Counted from the first letter of the stretch, positions 34,512 to 43,871 are shown. The stretch: 64,000 nucleotides of DNA from Paractinoplanes ovalisporus (GCF_016834655.1 NZ_JAENHP010000018.1:1-64000); one strand, 5' to 3'. Numbers and translations: made by a program. The notes: generated by a model from the sequence alone, not told the origin.

Positions 34512-35645
34512 ATGGCGGACGCACGCAACAGCGGCCTCGAAGCGCCGCTGTGGCGGGCGATCGCGGTCTATCGCATCGCCGCCCTGGCCTACACCTCCGG
34601 CCTGGTCATCGTCTACGTCAGCGACTACTGGCACCCCGTCTGGGCCTGGCCCGTGCTGGCGGTGATGGCCGGGTGGACGGTCGTGACCACGTACGGGTAC
34701 GCCGACCCGGCCCGCCGCCGCACCCCGCTGCTCGTGGCCGACCAGCTGGTCACGATGGCCGTGCTCACCTCCAGCCTCTACATCGTCGGCGCCGACGAGC
34801 TCGCGCTGGGCACGCCCACCATCGCCGTCGCCTGGCACGTCGCCCCGGTGCTGTGCTGGGCGGTGGCCCGCGGCCGCCGGGCCGGCATCACCGCGGCGCT
34901 GGCCATGGGCGCCACCGACCTGGTCGTCCGCGCCCACTGGGACCAGTCCGCGTGGACCGGCACCGTGCTCATGCTGCTGGCCGCCATCGCGGTCGGCTAC
35001 CTCATGCGGATCGCCCAGGTGGCCCAGGAACGCCTCGAACGCGCGGTCGAGCTCGAGGCGGCCACCCGGGAGCGGGAGCGGCTGGCCCGCGACATCCACG
35101 ACTCCGTGCTGCAGGTGCTGGCGCTGGTCAAGCGGCGCGGCGCCGGTCTCGACGGCGAGGCGGGCGAGCTGGCCCGGCTGGCCGGCGAACAGGAGGCCGC
35201 GCTGCGCAGCCTGGTGGCGGGACGGCAGACCAGCGAACCGGTCGGTGACGAGCTCGATCTCATGGCGCTGCTGCACCCGTACGCGGGACCCGACGTGACC
35301 GTCTCGGGCCCGGCCGGCGCCGTCCGCCTGCCCGCCCACACCGCCCGCGAGCTGCGCGCCGCCGTGGGCGCCGCCCTTGACAACGTGACCCGGCACTGCG
35401 GGCCCGGCACCAAGGTCTATCTGTTCGTCGAGGACGAGCCGGACGAAGTCGTCGTGACCGTCCGCGACGACGGCTGTGGCATCGCGACCGACCGGCTGGC
35501 CCAGGCCGAGGCCCAGGGCCGGCTCGGTGTCGCCCAGTCGATCCGCGGGCGCGTGGCCGACCTCGGTGGCCGGGTGCAGATCGTCTCCGCACCCGACCAG
35601 GGCACGGAGGTGGAGATGACGGTGCCGCGGGTCCCGATATCGTGA
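34512..35645 (+). CDS. macS: MacS-type sensor histidine kinase
   Basis: The protein has 377 residues. The N-terminal half has five or six TM segments (VYRIAALAYTSGLVIVYVSDYW to GTVLMLLAAIAVGYLM), the DUF5931-like sensor region. A HisKA_3 dimerisation domain follows with the phosphoacceptor H196 in ERLARDIHDSVLQVL. The HATPase domain has DNVTRHCGPG and DDGCGI. GGGAGGG precedes ATG 34512. It overlaps the response regulator by GTGA. In Streptomyces, MacRS controls morphogenesis and antibiotic production. Confidence 0.88.
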   Translation: MADARNSGLEAPLWRAIAVYRIAALAYTSGLVIVYVSDYWHPVWAWPVLAVMAGWTVVTTYGYADPARRRTPLLVADQLVTMAVLTSSLYIVGADELALGTPTIAVAWHVAPVLCWAVARGRRAGITAALAMGATDLVVRAHWDQSAWTGTVLMLLAAIAVGYLMRIAQVAQERLERAVELEAATRERERLARDIHDSVLQVLALVKRRGAGLDGEAGELARLAGEQEAALRSLVAGRQTSEPVGDELDLMALLHPYAGPDVTVSGPAGAVRLPAHTARELRAAVGAALDNVTRHCGPGTKVYLFVEDEPDEVVVTVRDDGCGIATDRLAQAEAQGRLGVAQSIRGRVADLGGRVQIVSAPDQGTEVEMTVPRVPIS

Positions 35646-36304
35646 CGGGCATGACGGCAGCGATCCGGGTGATGGTGGTCGACGACCACCCGATGTGGCG
35701 TGAGGGCGTCAGCCGTGACCTGACCGCGGCGGGCTACGACGTGGTGGCGACCAGCGGCGAGGGGCGGCAGGCGGTGCGCATCGCGGCCGCGGCCCGGCCC
35801 GACGTCGTGATCCTCGACCTCCAGCTGCCCGACGTGTCCGGCGTCGAGGTCATCAACGGACTGCAGACCGAAGTTCCCGGCGTACGGGTCCTGATGCTCT
35901 CGGCCAGCGGCGAGCAGCAGGACGTGCTGGACGCGATGAAGGCCGGCGCCACGGGCTACCTGCTCAAGTCGGCCGCCCAGGCCGAGTTCCTCGACGCGGT
36001 GAGCCGCACGGCCGCCGGCGACACCGTTTTCACACCCGGACTGGCCGGGCTGGTGCTCGGCGAGTTCCGCCGGCTGGCCACCGCGCCGCCGGCCGACAAG
36101 AGCGAGCCGGCGCCGAAGCTCACCGAGCGCGAGACCGAGGTGCTGCGGCTGGTGGCGAAGGGCCTGTCGTACCGGCAGATCGCCGAACGGCTCGTGCTGA
36201 GCCATCGCACCGTGCAGAACCACGTGCAGAACACGCTCGGCAAGCTCCAGCTGCACAACCGCGTGGAACTCACCAGGTACGCCATCGAACAGGGCTTGGA
36301 CTGA
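35642..36304 (+). CDS. macR: LuxR-type response regulator, MacS partner
   Basis: The protein has 220 residues. The receiver domain has MVVDDHPMW and the phosphorylation site D59 in VVILDLQLPD, with Lys in GYLLKSAAQ. The C-terminal LuxR/NarL HTH reads LTERETEVLRLVAKGLSYRQIAERL. GTG 35642 overlaps the macS stop; ATG 35651 is also possible. The pair forms a two-component system. Confidence 0.92.
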   Translation: MTGMTAAIRVMVVDDHPMWREGVSRDLTAAGYDVVATSGEGRQAVRIAAAARPDVVILDLQLPDVSGVEVINGLQTEVPGVRVLMLSASGEQQDVLDAMKAGATGYLLKSAAQAEFLDAVSRTAAGDTVFTPGLAGLVLGEFRRLATAPPADKSEPAPKLTERETEVLRLVAKGLSYRQIAERLVLSHRTVQNHVQNTLGKLQLHNRVELTRYAIEQGLD

Positions 36305-36305
36305 C

Positions 36306-36863
36306 CTACTCGTACTTCGGGGCGTTCGTCTCGTGCATGGCCAGCTCCTCGGCGCTGGCGCCGCCACCGGACGCGCCGGCGTCGTAGGCCACGCTGTCGG
36401 CCTCGTCGTCGAACCCGTAACCCTCGTCGGGCGCGACCAGGCGGCCCACCGGCTGCGGGCTGTCGTCGTCGAGCTGGCCGTCGTCGTAGAGCGACACCTG
36501 CGAGTCGGGGTCGGAGGTCGGGCTCGCGCCCCAGACGTCGGCGTCGAAGTTGCGCTGCTCCGAGCTGTCGACGGTCTCGTCGTCGGGGTCGCGGCGCGGC
36601 GGGATCGGGTCTTCCGCGCCGAAGTCGGGCTCCTCCTGCCGGAGGCGGCGGTCGAGGGACTCACCCTCGCGCGCCTCCTCGGCGGTGTCGCCGAAGCGGT
36701 TGGACCCGCCCGGTCCGACGCCCGCGAGCGCCGCCGGATCGGGGCCGTCGGCCCAGCGCGAGCTCTCCATCTGGTCGTACGCGGTCGAATCGTCATCCGC
36801 GGTGTCGGGCAGACCGGACGCTTCCGGGTCGGACACCTCGGCGGGGTAGTCGTTGTCTCGCAT
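36306..36863 (-). CDS. DUF5709 acidic protein
   Basis: The product has 185 residues, very acidic and likely disordered. The C-terminal block PVGRLVAPDEGYGFDDEADSVAYDAG through SAEELAMHE is the DUF5709 signature. There is no TM segment or catalytic motif. It lies one base after the stop of macR on the opposite strand and ten bases from the next gene on its own strand. Role unknown. Confidence 0.85.
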   Translation of the reverse strand: MRDNDYPAEVSDPEASGLPDTADDDSTAYDQMESSRWADGPDPAALAGVGPGGSNRFGDTAEEAREGESLDRRLRQEEPDFGAEDPIPPRRDPDDETVDSSEQRNFDADVWGASPTSDPDSQVSLYDDGQLDDDSPQPVGRLVAPDEGYGFDDEADSVAYDAGASGGGASAEELAMHETNAPKYE

Positions 36864-36872
36864 GACCGCAAT

Positions 36873-37646
36873 CTACCCGCGTACGGGGTCGGGCATGCTT
36901 GCCGTTTCCGCCGCTTCTTCCCCGTCCTCCTCGGCCGCGAGCAACGCCCACACCACTTTGCCTTCGTCGAGCCGCAGGCTGCCCCAGCGCTCGGCCACCG
37001 AGTCGATCAGAAGCATCCCGCGACCCCCGTACGACGTGGGTGGCACCGGACCCCCGGTGAAGGTGGGCACCCGGGGCGTGTGGTCGCGCACCGCCACGCT
37101 GAGGCCGCTGCCGTGGGTCGCGACGAGCACGACCATGGGCGTACGGGCGTGGACGACGACGTTGTTGACGAGCTCGGTGACCACGATGCAGGCGGGCCCG
37201 GCCAGATCGGGCCGCTCCCAGCGTCCGCAGGCCTCGGTGACCAGCTCGCGGGCTCGGCGGGCGGCGCCCAGCGCTGGTTCCTGATCGAGGCTCAGCCGGT
37301 GGTCGGGGTCGGGCTTGCCCAGTTCGGCCAGGGCTTCCCGGGTGCTCGGCCAGACCGGCCAGCCCAGGCCGGGCCAGGCGTCGGCGCCGCGGGGGTCGCA
37401 GAGGGCGAGATGGGCGGCGGGCCAGTCGGCGGTCTCGTCGCGCAGGGCGCGCAGCACGGCCACCGCCTCGGTCGTCGGGCCGGTCACCGCGGCGGCGTCG
37501 ACGAGCACGGCCTCGGGCTGCCCGGCGAGCAGGTCGAGGAGGGCGGACCGCACTGTCCGCGCGGTGTCGGCGTCCAGCGCTCCGGTCAGCATCACCAGCG
37601 GGTACTCCGACCCGCGGTCGACCGGATGTCGCGTCTCGCTCGCCAT
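36873..37646 (-). CDS. STAS-like plus RsbW-like fusion protein
   Basis: The protein has 257 residues. Residues 12-105 resemble a STAS domain (YPLVMLTGALDADTARTVRSALLDLL, VLVDAAAVTGPTTEAVAVL). Residues 120-245 are a HATPase_c_2 domain (CIVVTELVNNVVVHARTPM, VAVRDHTPRVP, GGRGMLLIDSVAERWG). Such fusions put anti-sigma kinase and antagonist-like parts in one chain. GGAG upstream supports ATG 37646. It could act in general-stress or developmental sigma switches. Confidence 0.85.
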   Translation of the reverse strand: MASETRHPVDRGSEYPLVMLTGALDADTARTVRSALLDLLAGQPEAVLVDAAAVTGPTTEAVAVLRALRDETADWPAAHLALCDPRGADAWPGLGWPVWPSTREALAELGKPDPDHRLSLDQEPALGAARRARELVTEACGRWERPDLAGPACIVVTELVNNVVVHARTPMVVLVATHGSGLSVAVRDHTPRVPTFTGGPVPPTSYGGRGMLLIDSVAERWGSLRLDEGKVVWALLAAEEDGEEAAETASMPDPVRG

Positions 37647-38011
37647 GGTCGCTCCATTGTGCATAACGCGTCCCCTTTTCGCATTTTCCGTGCGTTCGGA
37701 GGACCGGGACCGCCTTCCGTGGAGAGCCGCATGGCGTCAGAGGCTGTCCTGCCGCTCTGATAGCCGGCCCGACGCCCCTGGTGCCTGTTTCACGGCTGAG
37801 GCGGGGGCCATGGTCAGCAAATACCCGGGGCCACGGGACTCATGCCCGCGGGAAGTTCCGGAAATGCCCCAGATTCCGGAACGTTTGGGTTCCGGAAGTG
37901 GCGGTTGCGCGTTCGGGAGCATTCCGGCACGCCTGGGCGAGGGGTGTGGGTCAGCGGCCGGCCGGTGCTGCGCGGGGGTGTTTGCGGCGCGCTTGGACGA
38001 AGGCGTGTGGG
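37647..38011. other. Intergenic stretch with short repeats
   Basis: About 365 bases lack a gene. GTGTGGGTCAGCGGC occurs twice, near 37944 and 38008, the second running into the 3' end of the transporter gene. ATTCCGGAA-type inverted repeats lie near 37870-37900. I cannot assign a function. Confidence 0.4.
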
Positions 38012-38962
38012 TCAGCGGCTGGTCGGGGCGGTGCGCAGCGCCGCGGGCTCGGGCCGCCGCGTGGGCGGGGCCGGCGCCTGGTGGTGCTGCGGCTCGGCGT
38101 AGCGGGTCAGCGCGATCACCGACGCCAGCGTCACGACGAAGCCGACCCCGGCCAGCCACTCCTTGCCCGGCTCGATGCGGTCGCCGAGCAGCAGCAGGCC
38201 GACGATCGCGGCCGGAACGGCACCCGCGGCGTCCATCGCCGCGACCGCCGCCGTGGTCGAGCCGCGCTGCATCGCCAGTCCCAGCAGCAACTGGCCGACC
38301 AGCGAGTGCACGACGAGCAGATAGAGCAGCGGGTTGGCGAAGAAACCGACGGCCGAGTGCTCGTTGGCCAGCGGGCGGGCGGCGATGGCGGCGGCGGAGA
38401 AACCCACGCCGGCCAGCGAGCCGAGCACCACCGAGCCGAGCGCGCCCTGAAGGCGTACGGCGAAGAAACCGAGACCACCGATGAGCAGGAGCGCCAGGGT
38501 CAGGCCGGCGATCGCGGCCGCCCCCAGCGGCCGCGCGTGGGCCGGCTGCGCCGATTTGACCAGCGCGGCGATGCCGACCATGAGCAGCACCAGCAGCACC
38601 ACCTCGGCCGTGGGCAGGGTCCACTTGAGGAACAGCACGCCCAGCACCGCGGTCACGCCCAGTCCGGCCGCCACGCTGGCCTGCACGAGGAACAGCGGCA
38701 GATCTTCGCGGGCGAGGAAGGCGAGCACAAAACCGGCCACCTGGCAGCCGAGGCCCATCAGGTAGGTCCGCTGGCCGGCCAGCCGCACGAGCAGGCTCGG
38801 GTCGAAGGTGTGGTGCACCGTCGTGCGGGCCGCGGCCGCCGACTGCAAGAGGTTCGCCACCCCGTACGCCAGGATCATGGCGGCGAGGAAGCACCAACCC
38901 GAGGACACCACCTGACGCACGATAGACCAGCCGCCGCCCGGCATCAGCGCTTCGGGGGACAC
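38012..38962 (-). CDS. DMT-superfamily (EamA-like) transporter
   Basis: The product has about 316 residues and about ten TM helices arranged as two halves (WCFLAAMILAYGVANLLQ; TLALLLIGGLGFFAV; GAVPAAIVGLLLLGDRIEPGKEWLAGVGFVV). The C-terminal half has the EamA-like ending. Small-molecule export is the usual role; the substrate is unknown. The start is unclear (GTG 38962 or ATG 38944). Confidence 0.85.
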   Translation of the reverse strand: MSPEALMPGGGWSIVRQVVSSGWCFLAAMILAYGVANLLQSAAAARTTVHHTFDPSLLVRLAGQRTYLMGLGCQVAGFVLAFLAREDLPLFLVQASVAAGLGVTAVLGVLFLKWTLPTAEVVLLVLLMVGIAALVKSAQPAHARPLGAAAIAGLTLALLLIGGLGFFAVRLQGALGSVVLGSLAGVGFSAAAIAARPLANEHSAVGFFANPLLYLLVVHSLVGQLLLGLAMQRGSTTAAVAAMDAAGAVPAAIVGLLLLGDRIEPGKEWLAGVGFVVTLASVIALTRYAEPQHHQAPAPPTRRPEPAALRTAPTSR

Positions 38963-39022
38963 CGTCGCCGTGGGGTGTTTGTCCGCTTACGCAGCGCCAT
39001 GACTTCTGGGGCTTATGTCCGG

Positions 39023-39817
39023 TTAACGGGTAAGGGCCGTAAGTACCGTCTCGTGCAGCAGCCCGTTCGTGGCGATCACCGAGGACTTGTCGGCCGGCGG
39101 GCGCCCGGCGAGGTCGGTGATCGTGCCACCGGCCTCCTGCACGATCGGGATCAGCGCCGCCATGTCCCACAGCGAGAGCTCGGGCTCGACCATCGCGTCG
39201 AGCGCGCCCTCGGCCAGCAGCATGTAGCCGTAGAAGTCCCCGTAGGCCCGGCTCCGCCACGCGGCCAGGCTCAGGTCGACCAGCTTGCCCAGCCGGCCGA
39301 TCTGCTGCCATCCGTCGAGGCTGGCGTAACAGACGCTGGAGTCGGCGACCCGGCCCACACCCGAGACCTGGATGCGGGTCGCGGCGTGCTGGTGCTTTCC
39401 CGCGTACGCCCCGTGGCCGCGCGCCGCCCACCAGCGACGCCCCAGAGCCGGGGCGCTCACCAGGCCCGCCACCGGGGTGTCGCCCTCGAGCAGGGCGATC
39501 AGCGTGCCCCAGATCGGCACCCCGCGCACGAAGTTCTTGGTGCCGTCGATCGGGTCGATCACCCAGCGCCGGCTGCCCGGCCCGGCCGCCGCGTGGGTCA
39601 GGCCGAACTCCTCACCGAGCACCCCGTCGCGCGGCCGGGCCCGGCCCAGCGTCGACCGGATCGCCTGCTCGACGGCCGTGTCGGCGTCGGAGACCGGGGT
39701 CAGGTCGGGTTTGCTCTCGACCTTGAGGTCGAGCGCCCGGAACCGGCTCATCGAGATCGAGTCGGCGGTGTCGGCGAGAAGGTGGGCGAGCGAGAGATCG
39801 TCGGCATAACCGGCCAT
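39023..39817 (-). CDS. hisN: Histidinol-phosphatase, inositol-monophosphatase type
   Basis: This 264-residue enzyme belongs to the IMPase superfamily. The metal site is VLGEEFG and WVIDPIDGTKNFVRG; WDMAALIPIVQEAGG closes it. Context with rsgA and aroA in actinobacteria points to HisN, which removes phosphate from histidinol phosphate. It starts ten bases after the rsgA stop, so it is in one operon. Confidence 0.88.
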   Translation of the reverse strand: MAGYADDLSLAHLLADTADSISMSRFRALDLKVESKPDLTPVSDADTAVEQAIRSTLGRARPRDGVLGEEFGLTHAAAGPGSRRWVIDPIDGTKNFVRGVPIWGTLIALLEGDTPVAGLVSAPALGRRWWAARGHGAYAGKHQHAATRIQVSGVGRVADSSVCYASLDGWQQIGRLGKLVDLSLAAWRSRAYGDFYGYMLLAEGALDAMVEPELSLWDMAALIPIVQEAGGTITDLAGRPPADKSSVIATNGLLHETVLTALTR

Positions 39818-39827
39818 GGTGCGAACG

Positions 39828-40910
39828 CTAGCCGATCGGGTGCGGTTCCTCGTCGCCGCCGGTGTCTTCCCTCGGGTCGGTCTCGCCGGCCCGGGAGGCC
39901 AGCAGCCGCCGGTACGACTCCAGGCGTCGCGGGTCGGCCTTGCCCTCGGCCACCCAGGCGTCGAGCCGGCAGCCCGCGTCGCCGGCCGTGTGCCCGCAGT
40001 TGGGCTGGTCCTCCAGGGTGCCCTCGACCAGGTCGGGGAAGCCGTGCAGCAGGCTCTCGGCGCTCACGTGGGCCAGGCCGAAACTGCGGATGCCGGGCGT
40101 GTCGATGATCCAGCCTGGATCTTTGCGGCTCTTGCCGATCGGCGGCAGCCGGAGCGCGACCGCGCTGGTCGAGGTGTGCCGGCCCTTGCCGACCGCGCTG
40201 ACCACCCCGACCGCGCGCAGGGCGTCCGGCACCAGGCGGTTGACCAGCGTCGACTTGCCGACCCCGGAGTGGCCGACCAGGACCGAGATGTTGCCGGCCA
40301 GACGTTGGCGCAGCTCGGCCAGGTCGCTGCCGGGGCGGATGGTCACGTACGGCAGGTCGAGCTCGGCGTAGTAGTCGAGGATCTCCTCCGGGCCCGCCAG
40401 GTCGGCCTTGGTGAGGCAGAGCAGCGGCTCGATGTCCGCGTCGTACGCCGCGACGAGGCAGCGGTCGATGAATCCCGTACGCGGGGGCGGGTCGGACAGG
40501 GCACTGACGATCACGAGCTGGTCGGCGTTGGCCACCACGACCCGCTCGAGGCGGCCCTCGGGGGTCGTGTCGTCGTCGTCGGCCGTGCGGCGCAGCACCG
40601 ACGTGCGCTCGCCGATGCGCACGATGCGGGCCAGCGCGCCCGGCGCCCCCGACACGTCACCGACGAGCGCGACCCGGTCGCCGACGACAACCGACTTGCG
40701 GCCCAGTTCGCGGGCGCGCATGGCGGTGATGACCGGGCTGTCGGGCGGCGCCTCCTCGCGGACACAGCCGTAACGGCCCCGGTCGACGGTGATCACCAGC
40801 CCGTCGACGGCGTCGTCGTGTTTCGGCCGGGTGCGGGTGCGCGGGCGGGACGACCGGCCCGGCCGGATCCGGACGTCGTCCTCGTCGTACTCCCGCTTGC
40901 GTGCCGGCAG
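39828..40910 (-). CDS. rsgA: Ribosome small-subunit-dependent GTPase A
   Basis: The protein has about 360 residues. It has an OB-fold (GLVITVDRGRYGCV), then a circularly permuted GTPase with CLTKAD (G4) before LVGHSGVGKSTLVN (G1) and DTPGIRSFG (G3). The C-terminal zinc region has NCGHTAGDAGC. It helps mature the 30S subunit. I set CTG 40910 as start: GAGGAG lies six bases upstream and the conserved sequence KREYDEDDVRIRPG follows. The start overlaps the aroA stop region. Confidence 0.9.
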   Translation of the reverse strand: MPARKREYDEDDVRIRPGRSSRPRTRTRPKHDDAVDGLVITVDRGRYGCVREEAPPDSPVITAMRARELGRKSVVVGDRVALVGDVSGAPGALARIVRIGERTSVLRRTADDDDTTPEGRLERVVVANADQLVIVSALSDPPPRTGFIDRCLVAAYDADIEPLLCLTKADLAGPEEILDYYAELDLPYVTIRPGSDLAELRQRLAGNISVLVGHSGVGKSTLVNRLVPDALRAVGVVSAVGKGRHTSTSAVALRLPPIGKSRKDPGWIIDTPGIRSFGLAHVSAESLLHGFPDLVEGTLEDQPNCGHTAGDAGCRLDAWVAEGKADPRRLESYRRLLASRAGETDPREDTGGDEEPHPIG

Positions 40911-40912
40911 GT

Positions 40913-42196
40913 CTAGCTCCTCGCCACGAGTCCGGCCCAGAGTTCGGGGAACTCGGGCAACGTCTTCGAGGTACACGCTACGTCGGTGAGGCGGACACCC
41001 GGCACGGCGAGCCCCAGAACCGCCGCCGCGTGAGCCATCCGGTGGTCGGCGTACGTCTCGAACTCGGTCTCGTGCAGCGGGCGCGGCTCGATGCGGAAGC
41101 CGTCGCGGAACTCGGTGACCTCGGCCCCGGCCTTGGACAGCTCGGCCACCAGGGCGGCGATGCGGTCGGTCTCGTGGCCCCGGATGTGCTCGACCCCGCG
41201 CAGCTCGGTCGGGGAGTCGGCCAGGGCGCCCAGCGCGGCGATCACCGGGGTCAGCTCGCTCACCTCGGACAGGTCGGCCGTGATGCCGTGGATGGTGTCG
41301 CCGCCGGTCACGGTCAGGCCCTCGGCCGACTGCGTGACCCCGGCGCCCATCGCGGTCAGCAGCTCGATCAGGCGGCCCACCGGCTGCCAGCTCTCGGCCG
41401 GCCACCCGGCGAGCGTCACGGCGCCCCCGGTGACCATCGCGGCGGCGAAGAACGGGGCGGCGCCGGAGAGGTCGGGCTCGATCACCCACGTGCGGCCCTG
41501 CAGCGGGCCCGGCTCGACGGTCCAGACGTCGGGCACCGACTCGTCGACCGTCGCCCCCGCGGCCCGCAGCATGTGGGTGGTCATGCGCAGGTGGGGCGCG
41601 GACGGCACCGGCGGCCCCTCGTGGCGCAGCGTCAGGCCCTTGCTGAACCGGGGCGCCGAGAGCAGCAGCCCCGAGACGAACTGGCTGGAGGCGGAGGCGT
41701 CGATGACGGCCTCGCCGCCCTCGACCAGCCCCGCGCCGTGCACGGTGAGCGGCAGCCCGCCGGTCTCCGAGGCGTCGATCGACACCCCGAGCGTCCGCAG
41801 CGCCTCGACGATCGGGCGCAGCGGCCGGTTGCGGGCGTGCGGATCGCCGTCGAACTCGACCACCCCGTCGGCCAGCGCGGCGGCCGGCGGCAGGAACCGC
41901 ATGATCGTCCCGGCCAGCCCCACGTCGACCCGGGCCGGTCCCCGCAACGGCCCCGGCTCGACCAGCCAGCGCTCGGTGTCGCTCGAGTCGACCCGTACGC
42001 CCAGCGCCCGCAGCCCCGCCGCCATGAGCTCGGTGTCGCGGGCGCGCAGTGGCCGCTCGACCACCGAGGGCCCGTCGGCCAGCCCGGCCAGCACGAGGGC
42101 GCGGGCCGTCATCGACTTCGAGCCCGGCAGCCGGACGGTGGCACCGACCGGCCCGGTCGCGGACGGGGCCACCCACACACGCTTCTCCACACTCAC
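40913..42196 (-). CDS. aroA: 3-phosphoshikimate 1-carboxyvinyltransferase (EPSP synthase)
   Basis: The protein has 427 residues. LPGSKSMTARALVLAGLAD is the N-terminal substrate loop. AGTIMRFLPP and the basic and acidic active-site regions (ASASSQFVSGLLL, TYADHRMAHAAAVLGL) follow. It makes EPSP from shikimate-3-phosphate and PEP. GTG 42196 is likely; ATG 42229 is in frame. It heads the aroA-rsgA-hisN operon. Confidence 0.94.
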   Translation of the reverse strand: MSVEKRVWVAPSATGPVGATVRLPGSKSMTARALVLAGLADGPSVVERPLRARDTELMAAGLRALGVRVDSSDTERWLVEPGPLRGPARVDVGLAGTIMRFLPPAAALADGVVEFDGDPHARNRPLRPIVEALRTLGVSIDASETGGLPLTVHGAGLVEGGEAVIDASASSQFVSGLLLSAPRFSKGLTLRHEGPPVPSAPHLRMTTHMLRAAGATVDESVPDVWTVEPGPLQGRTWVIEPDLSGAAPFFAAAMVTGGAVTLAGWPAESWQPVGRLIELLTAMGAGVTQSAEGLTVTGGDTIHGITADLSEVSELTPVIAALGALADSPTELRGVEHIRGHETDRIAALVAELSKAGAEVTEFRDGFRIEPRPLHETEFETYADHRMAHAAAVLGLAVPGVRLTDVACTSKTLPEFPELWAGLVARS

Positions 42197-42276
42197 GTGG
42201 CCATTGTGCCGAAGCGCCCCGCCGGTCACCCGTGGCGGGGCCTGTGCGGGCCGGCTCCGGTGTAGCGTTCCCGGAC

Positions 42277-42972
42277 ATGTGCGGGCGGTACGCGACGACC
42301 AGGAGCGAAGCCGACCTCGAAGACCTGTTCGAGGCCGTGAGCATCGCCGAGCGGGCTGCCCCGAGCTGGAACGTCGCCCCCACCGATCCGGTGCCGGTGA
42401 TCCGCATGTCCGCGTCCCGCGACGCCCGGGTGCTCGACGCCGCCCGCTGGGGCCTGGTGCCGCCCTGGGCCAAGGACCTCCGGGCCGGTGCCCGCATGAT
42501 CAATGCTCGCTCCGAGACCGTGGCCACCTCCCGGGCGTTCGCCCCGTCCTTCGCACGGCGCCGCTGCCTGGTGCCGGCCGACGGGTGGTTCGAGTGGGTC
42601 CGCGAGGGCAAGCAGCGCCGGCCGTTCTACATGACCCCGGCCGACGGTTCGCCGCTGGCCTTCGCGGGCCTGTGGACCACCTGGGGCCCCGACGCCGTGC
42701 TCACCTGCACGGTCCTGACGACGGCGGCCGTCGGCCCGCTGGCGCGCATCCACGACCGCATGCCGCTGATCCTGCCGGGCGACCGCTGGCCCGACTGGCT
42801 GGCCGGGGGCGGCGCCCCCGAGACGCTCCTGACCCCGCTGACTCCGGCCGAGCTGGCGGCGATCGAGGCCCGCCCCGTGCGGCCCGACGTCGGGAACGTC
42901 CGCAACAACGGCCCTCACCTGCTGGAACCTCCGCCCGTGGCGGCCGATCCGGAGCCGTCCACCCTCTTCTGA
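42277..42972 (+). CDS. SRAP/YedK-type abasic-site DNA-protein crosslink protein
   Basis: The product has 231 residues. MCGRYATT places Cys2 as the new N-terminus that attacks abasic sites. WNVAPTDPVPV, INARSET, GWFEW and IHDRMPL give the conserved Asn, Glu and His. It shields abasic sites in single-stranded DNA. Divergent from aroA, as in other actinobacteria. Confidence 0.94.
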   Translation: MCGRYATTRSEADLEDLFEAVSIAERAAPSWNVAPTDPVPVIRMSASRDARVLDAARWGLVPPWAKDLRAGARMINARSETVATSRAFAPSFARRRCLVPADGWFEWVREGKQRRPFYMTPADGSPLAFAGLWTTWGPDAVLTCTVLTTAAVGPLARIHDRMPLILPGDRWPDWLAGGGAPETLLTPLTPAELAAIEARPVRPDVGNVRNNGPHLLEPPPVAADPEPSTLF

Positions 42973-43475
42973 GGTCCGGTGTGGACAGACCGCCCTTCCC
43001 GATGACAGCGGGCCGGGCGGGTTCTGCTACGTTCCTCGCGCCCTCGCCGCCCGCCATGAGAAGACCGAACTCACCGACCCCGCTCTCGCCGCCGCGCCGA
43101 GAGGACCGAACCCTCCGGCACCACTCTCGCGTGCGCGCCGAGAGGGCTGAGCTCGCCGCCGCCCTCGCTTGTCCCCACATGCGCGACGTCCGAATTGGGT
43201 GCTTAGCGGGTTTTTCGGGTGGCTGGGCGAGGGGTGCCGGGTCGGCCTTGCGAGTGGTTGACGGCGGGCGCCACGCGGCTGAGCTGGGACAAGATCAACA
43301 TTCGACTTTGTCAATAGATGTCCGCATTTTATATTGGCAACTTTGTTTCAAGATAGATAAGACCCTTGTTCTGATCTCCTACCCTGCGATAGAAAACTGC
43401 GCCGGAGTGGTGCAGGTTCGCACGGTGCGAGCCCGTTGCCACACGCAGTACCGGTCCCACGGGGGAGGTGGGCTG
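42973..43475. other. Long leader region ahead of the WhiB gene
   Basis: About 500 bases hold no gene. The first half is GC-rich with imperfect repeats of CGCCGAGAGG. Bases 43290-43400 are sharply AT-rich for this genome and hold the likely promoter. The start codon lies about 135 bases beyond the -10 box. Confidence 0.55.
43308..43335 (+). promoter_or_regulatory. Putative sigma-70-type promoter for the WhiB gene
   Basis: TTGTCA at 43308-43313 and TATATT at 43330-43335 are separated by 16 bases and lie in the AT-rich patch. They point at the WhiB gene. The match to the vegetative consensus is good but untested. Confidence 0.5.
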
Positions 43476-43871
43476 ATGACACGGGCTCGTATGCCGCGTC
43501 CACATGAGGTAGCCATCGCGCGGCGTGATCCGCGCCTGATCGAAGCGATCAGCGAACGACGCAGCGACGAGGCTTGGCGGACCCGCGGCGCATGCCGCAC
43601 GGTCGACCCGGAAACGTTCTTTCCGGCGCCGAACGAACCGTCCGAAGGCGCGGTTTCGCTCTGCGGCACCTGCACTGTCCAAGGGCCGTGCCTGGCCTGG
43701 GCGTTGCAGGTCGGCGACTGTCACGGCGTCTGGGGCGGCACGACGCCCCGCGAACGCCGCGCCATGCTGGTCGCCTGGCGTGAACGCGTCGGGCCGAACG
43801 GCGAAACCATCGACGACGACACCGACGAAGAAGACCGCAGGTTGCTCAGCCTCACACCGATCAGCCGCTGA
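43476..43871 (+). CDS. WhiB-family iron-sulfur transcription factor
   Basis: The protein has 131 residues. The four cluster cysteines are C40, C63, C66 and C72 (GACRTVD and SLCGTCTVQGPC), followed by GVWGGTTPRERR. The C-terminus is acidic (DDDTDEEDRR) and lacks an AT-hook, so this is not typical WhiB7. GGAGG precedes ATG 43476. The subfamily is uncertain. Confidence 0.9.
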   Translation: MTRARMPRPHEVAIARRDPRLIEAISERRSDEAWRTRGACRTVDPETFFPAPNEPSEGAVSLCGTCTVQGPCLAWALQVGDCHGVWGGTTPRERRAMLVAWRERVGPNGETIDDDTDEEDRRLLSLTPISR

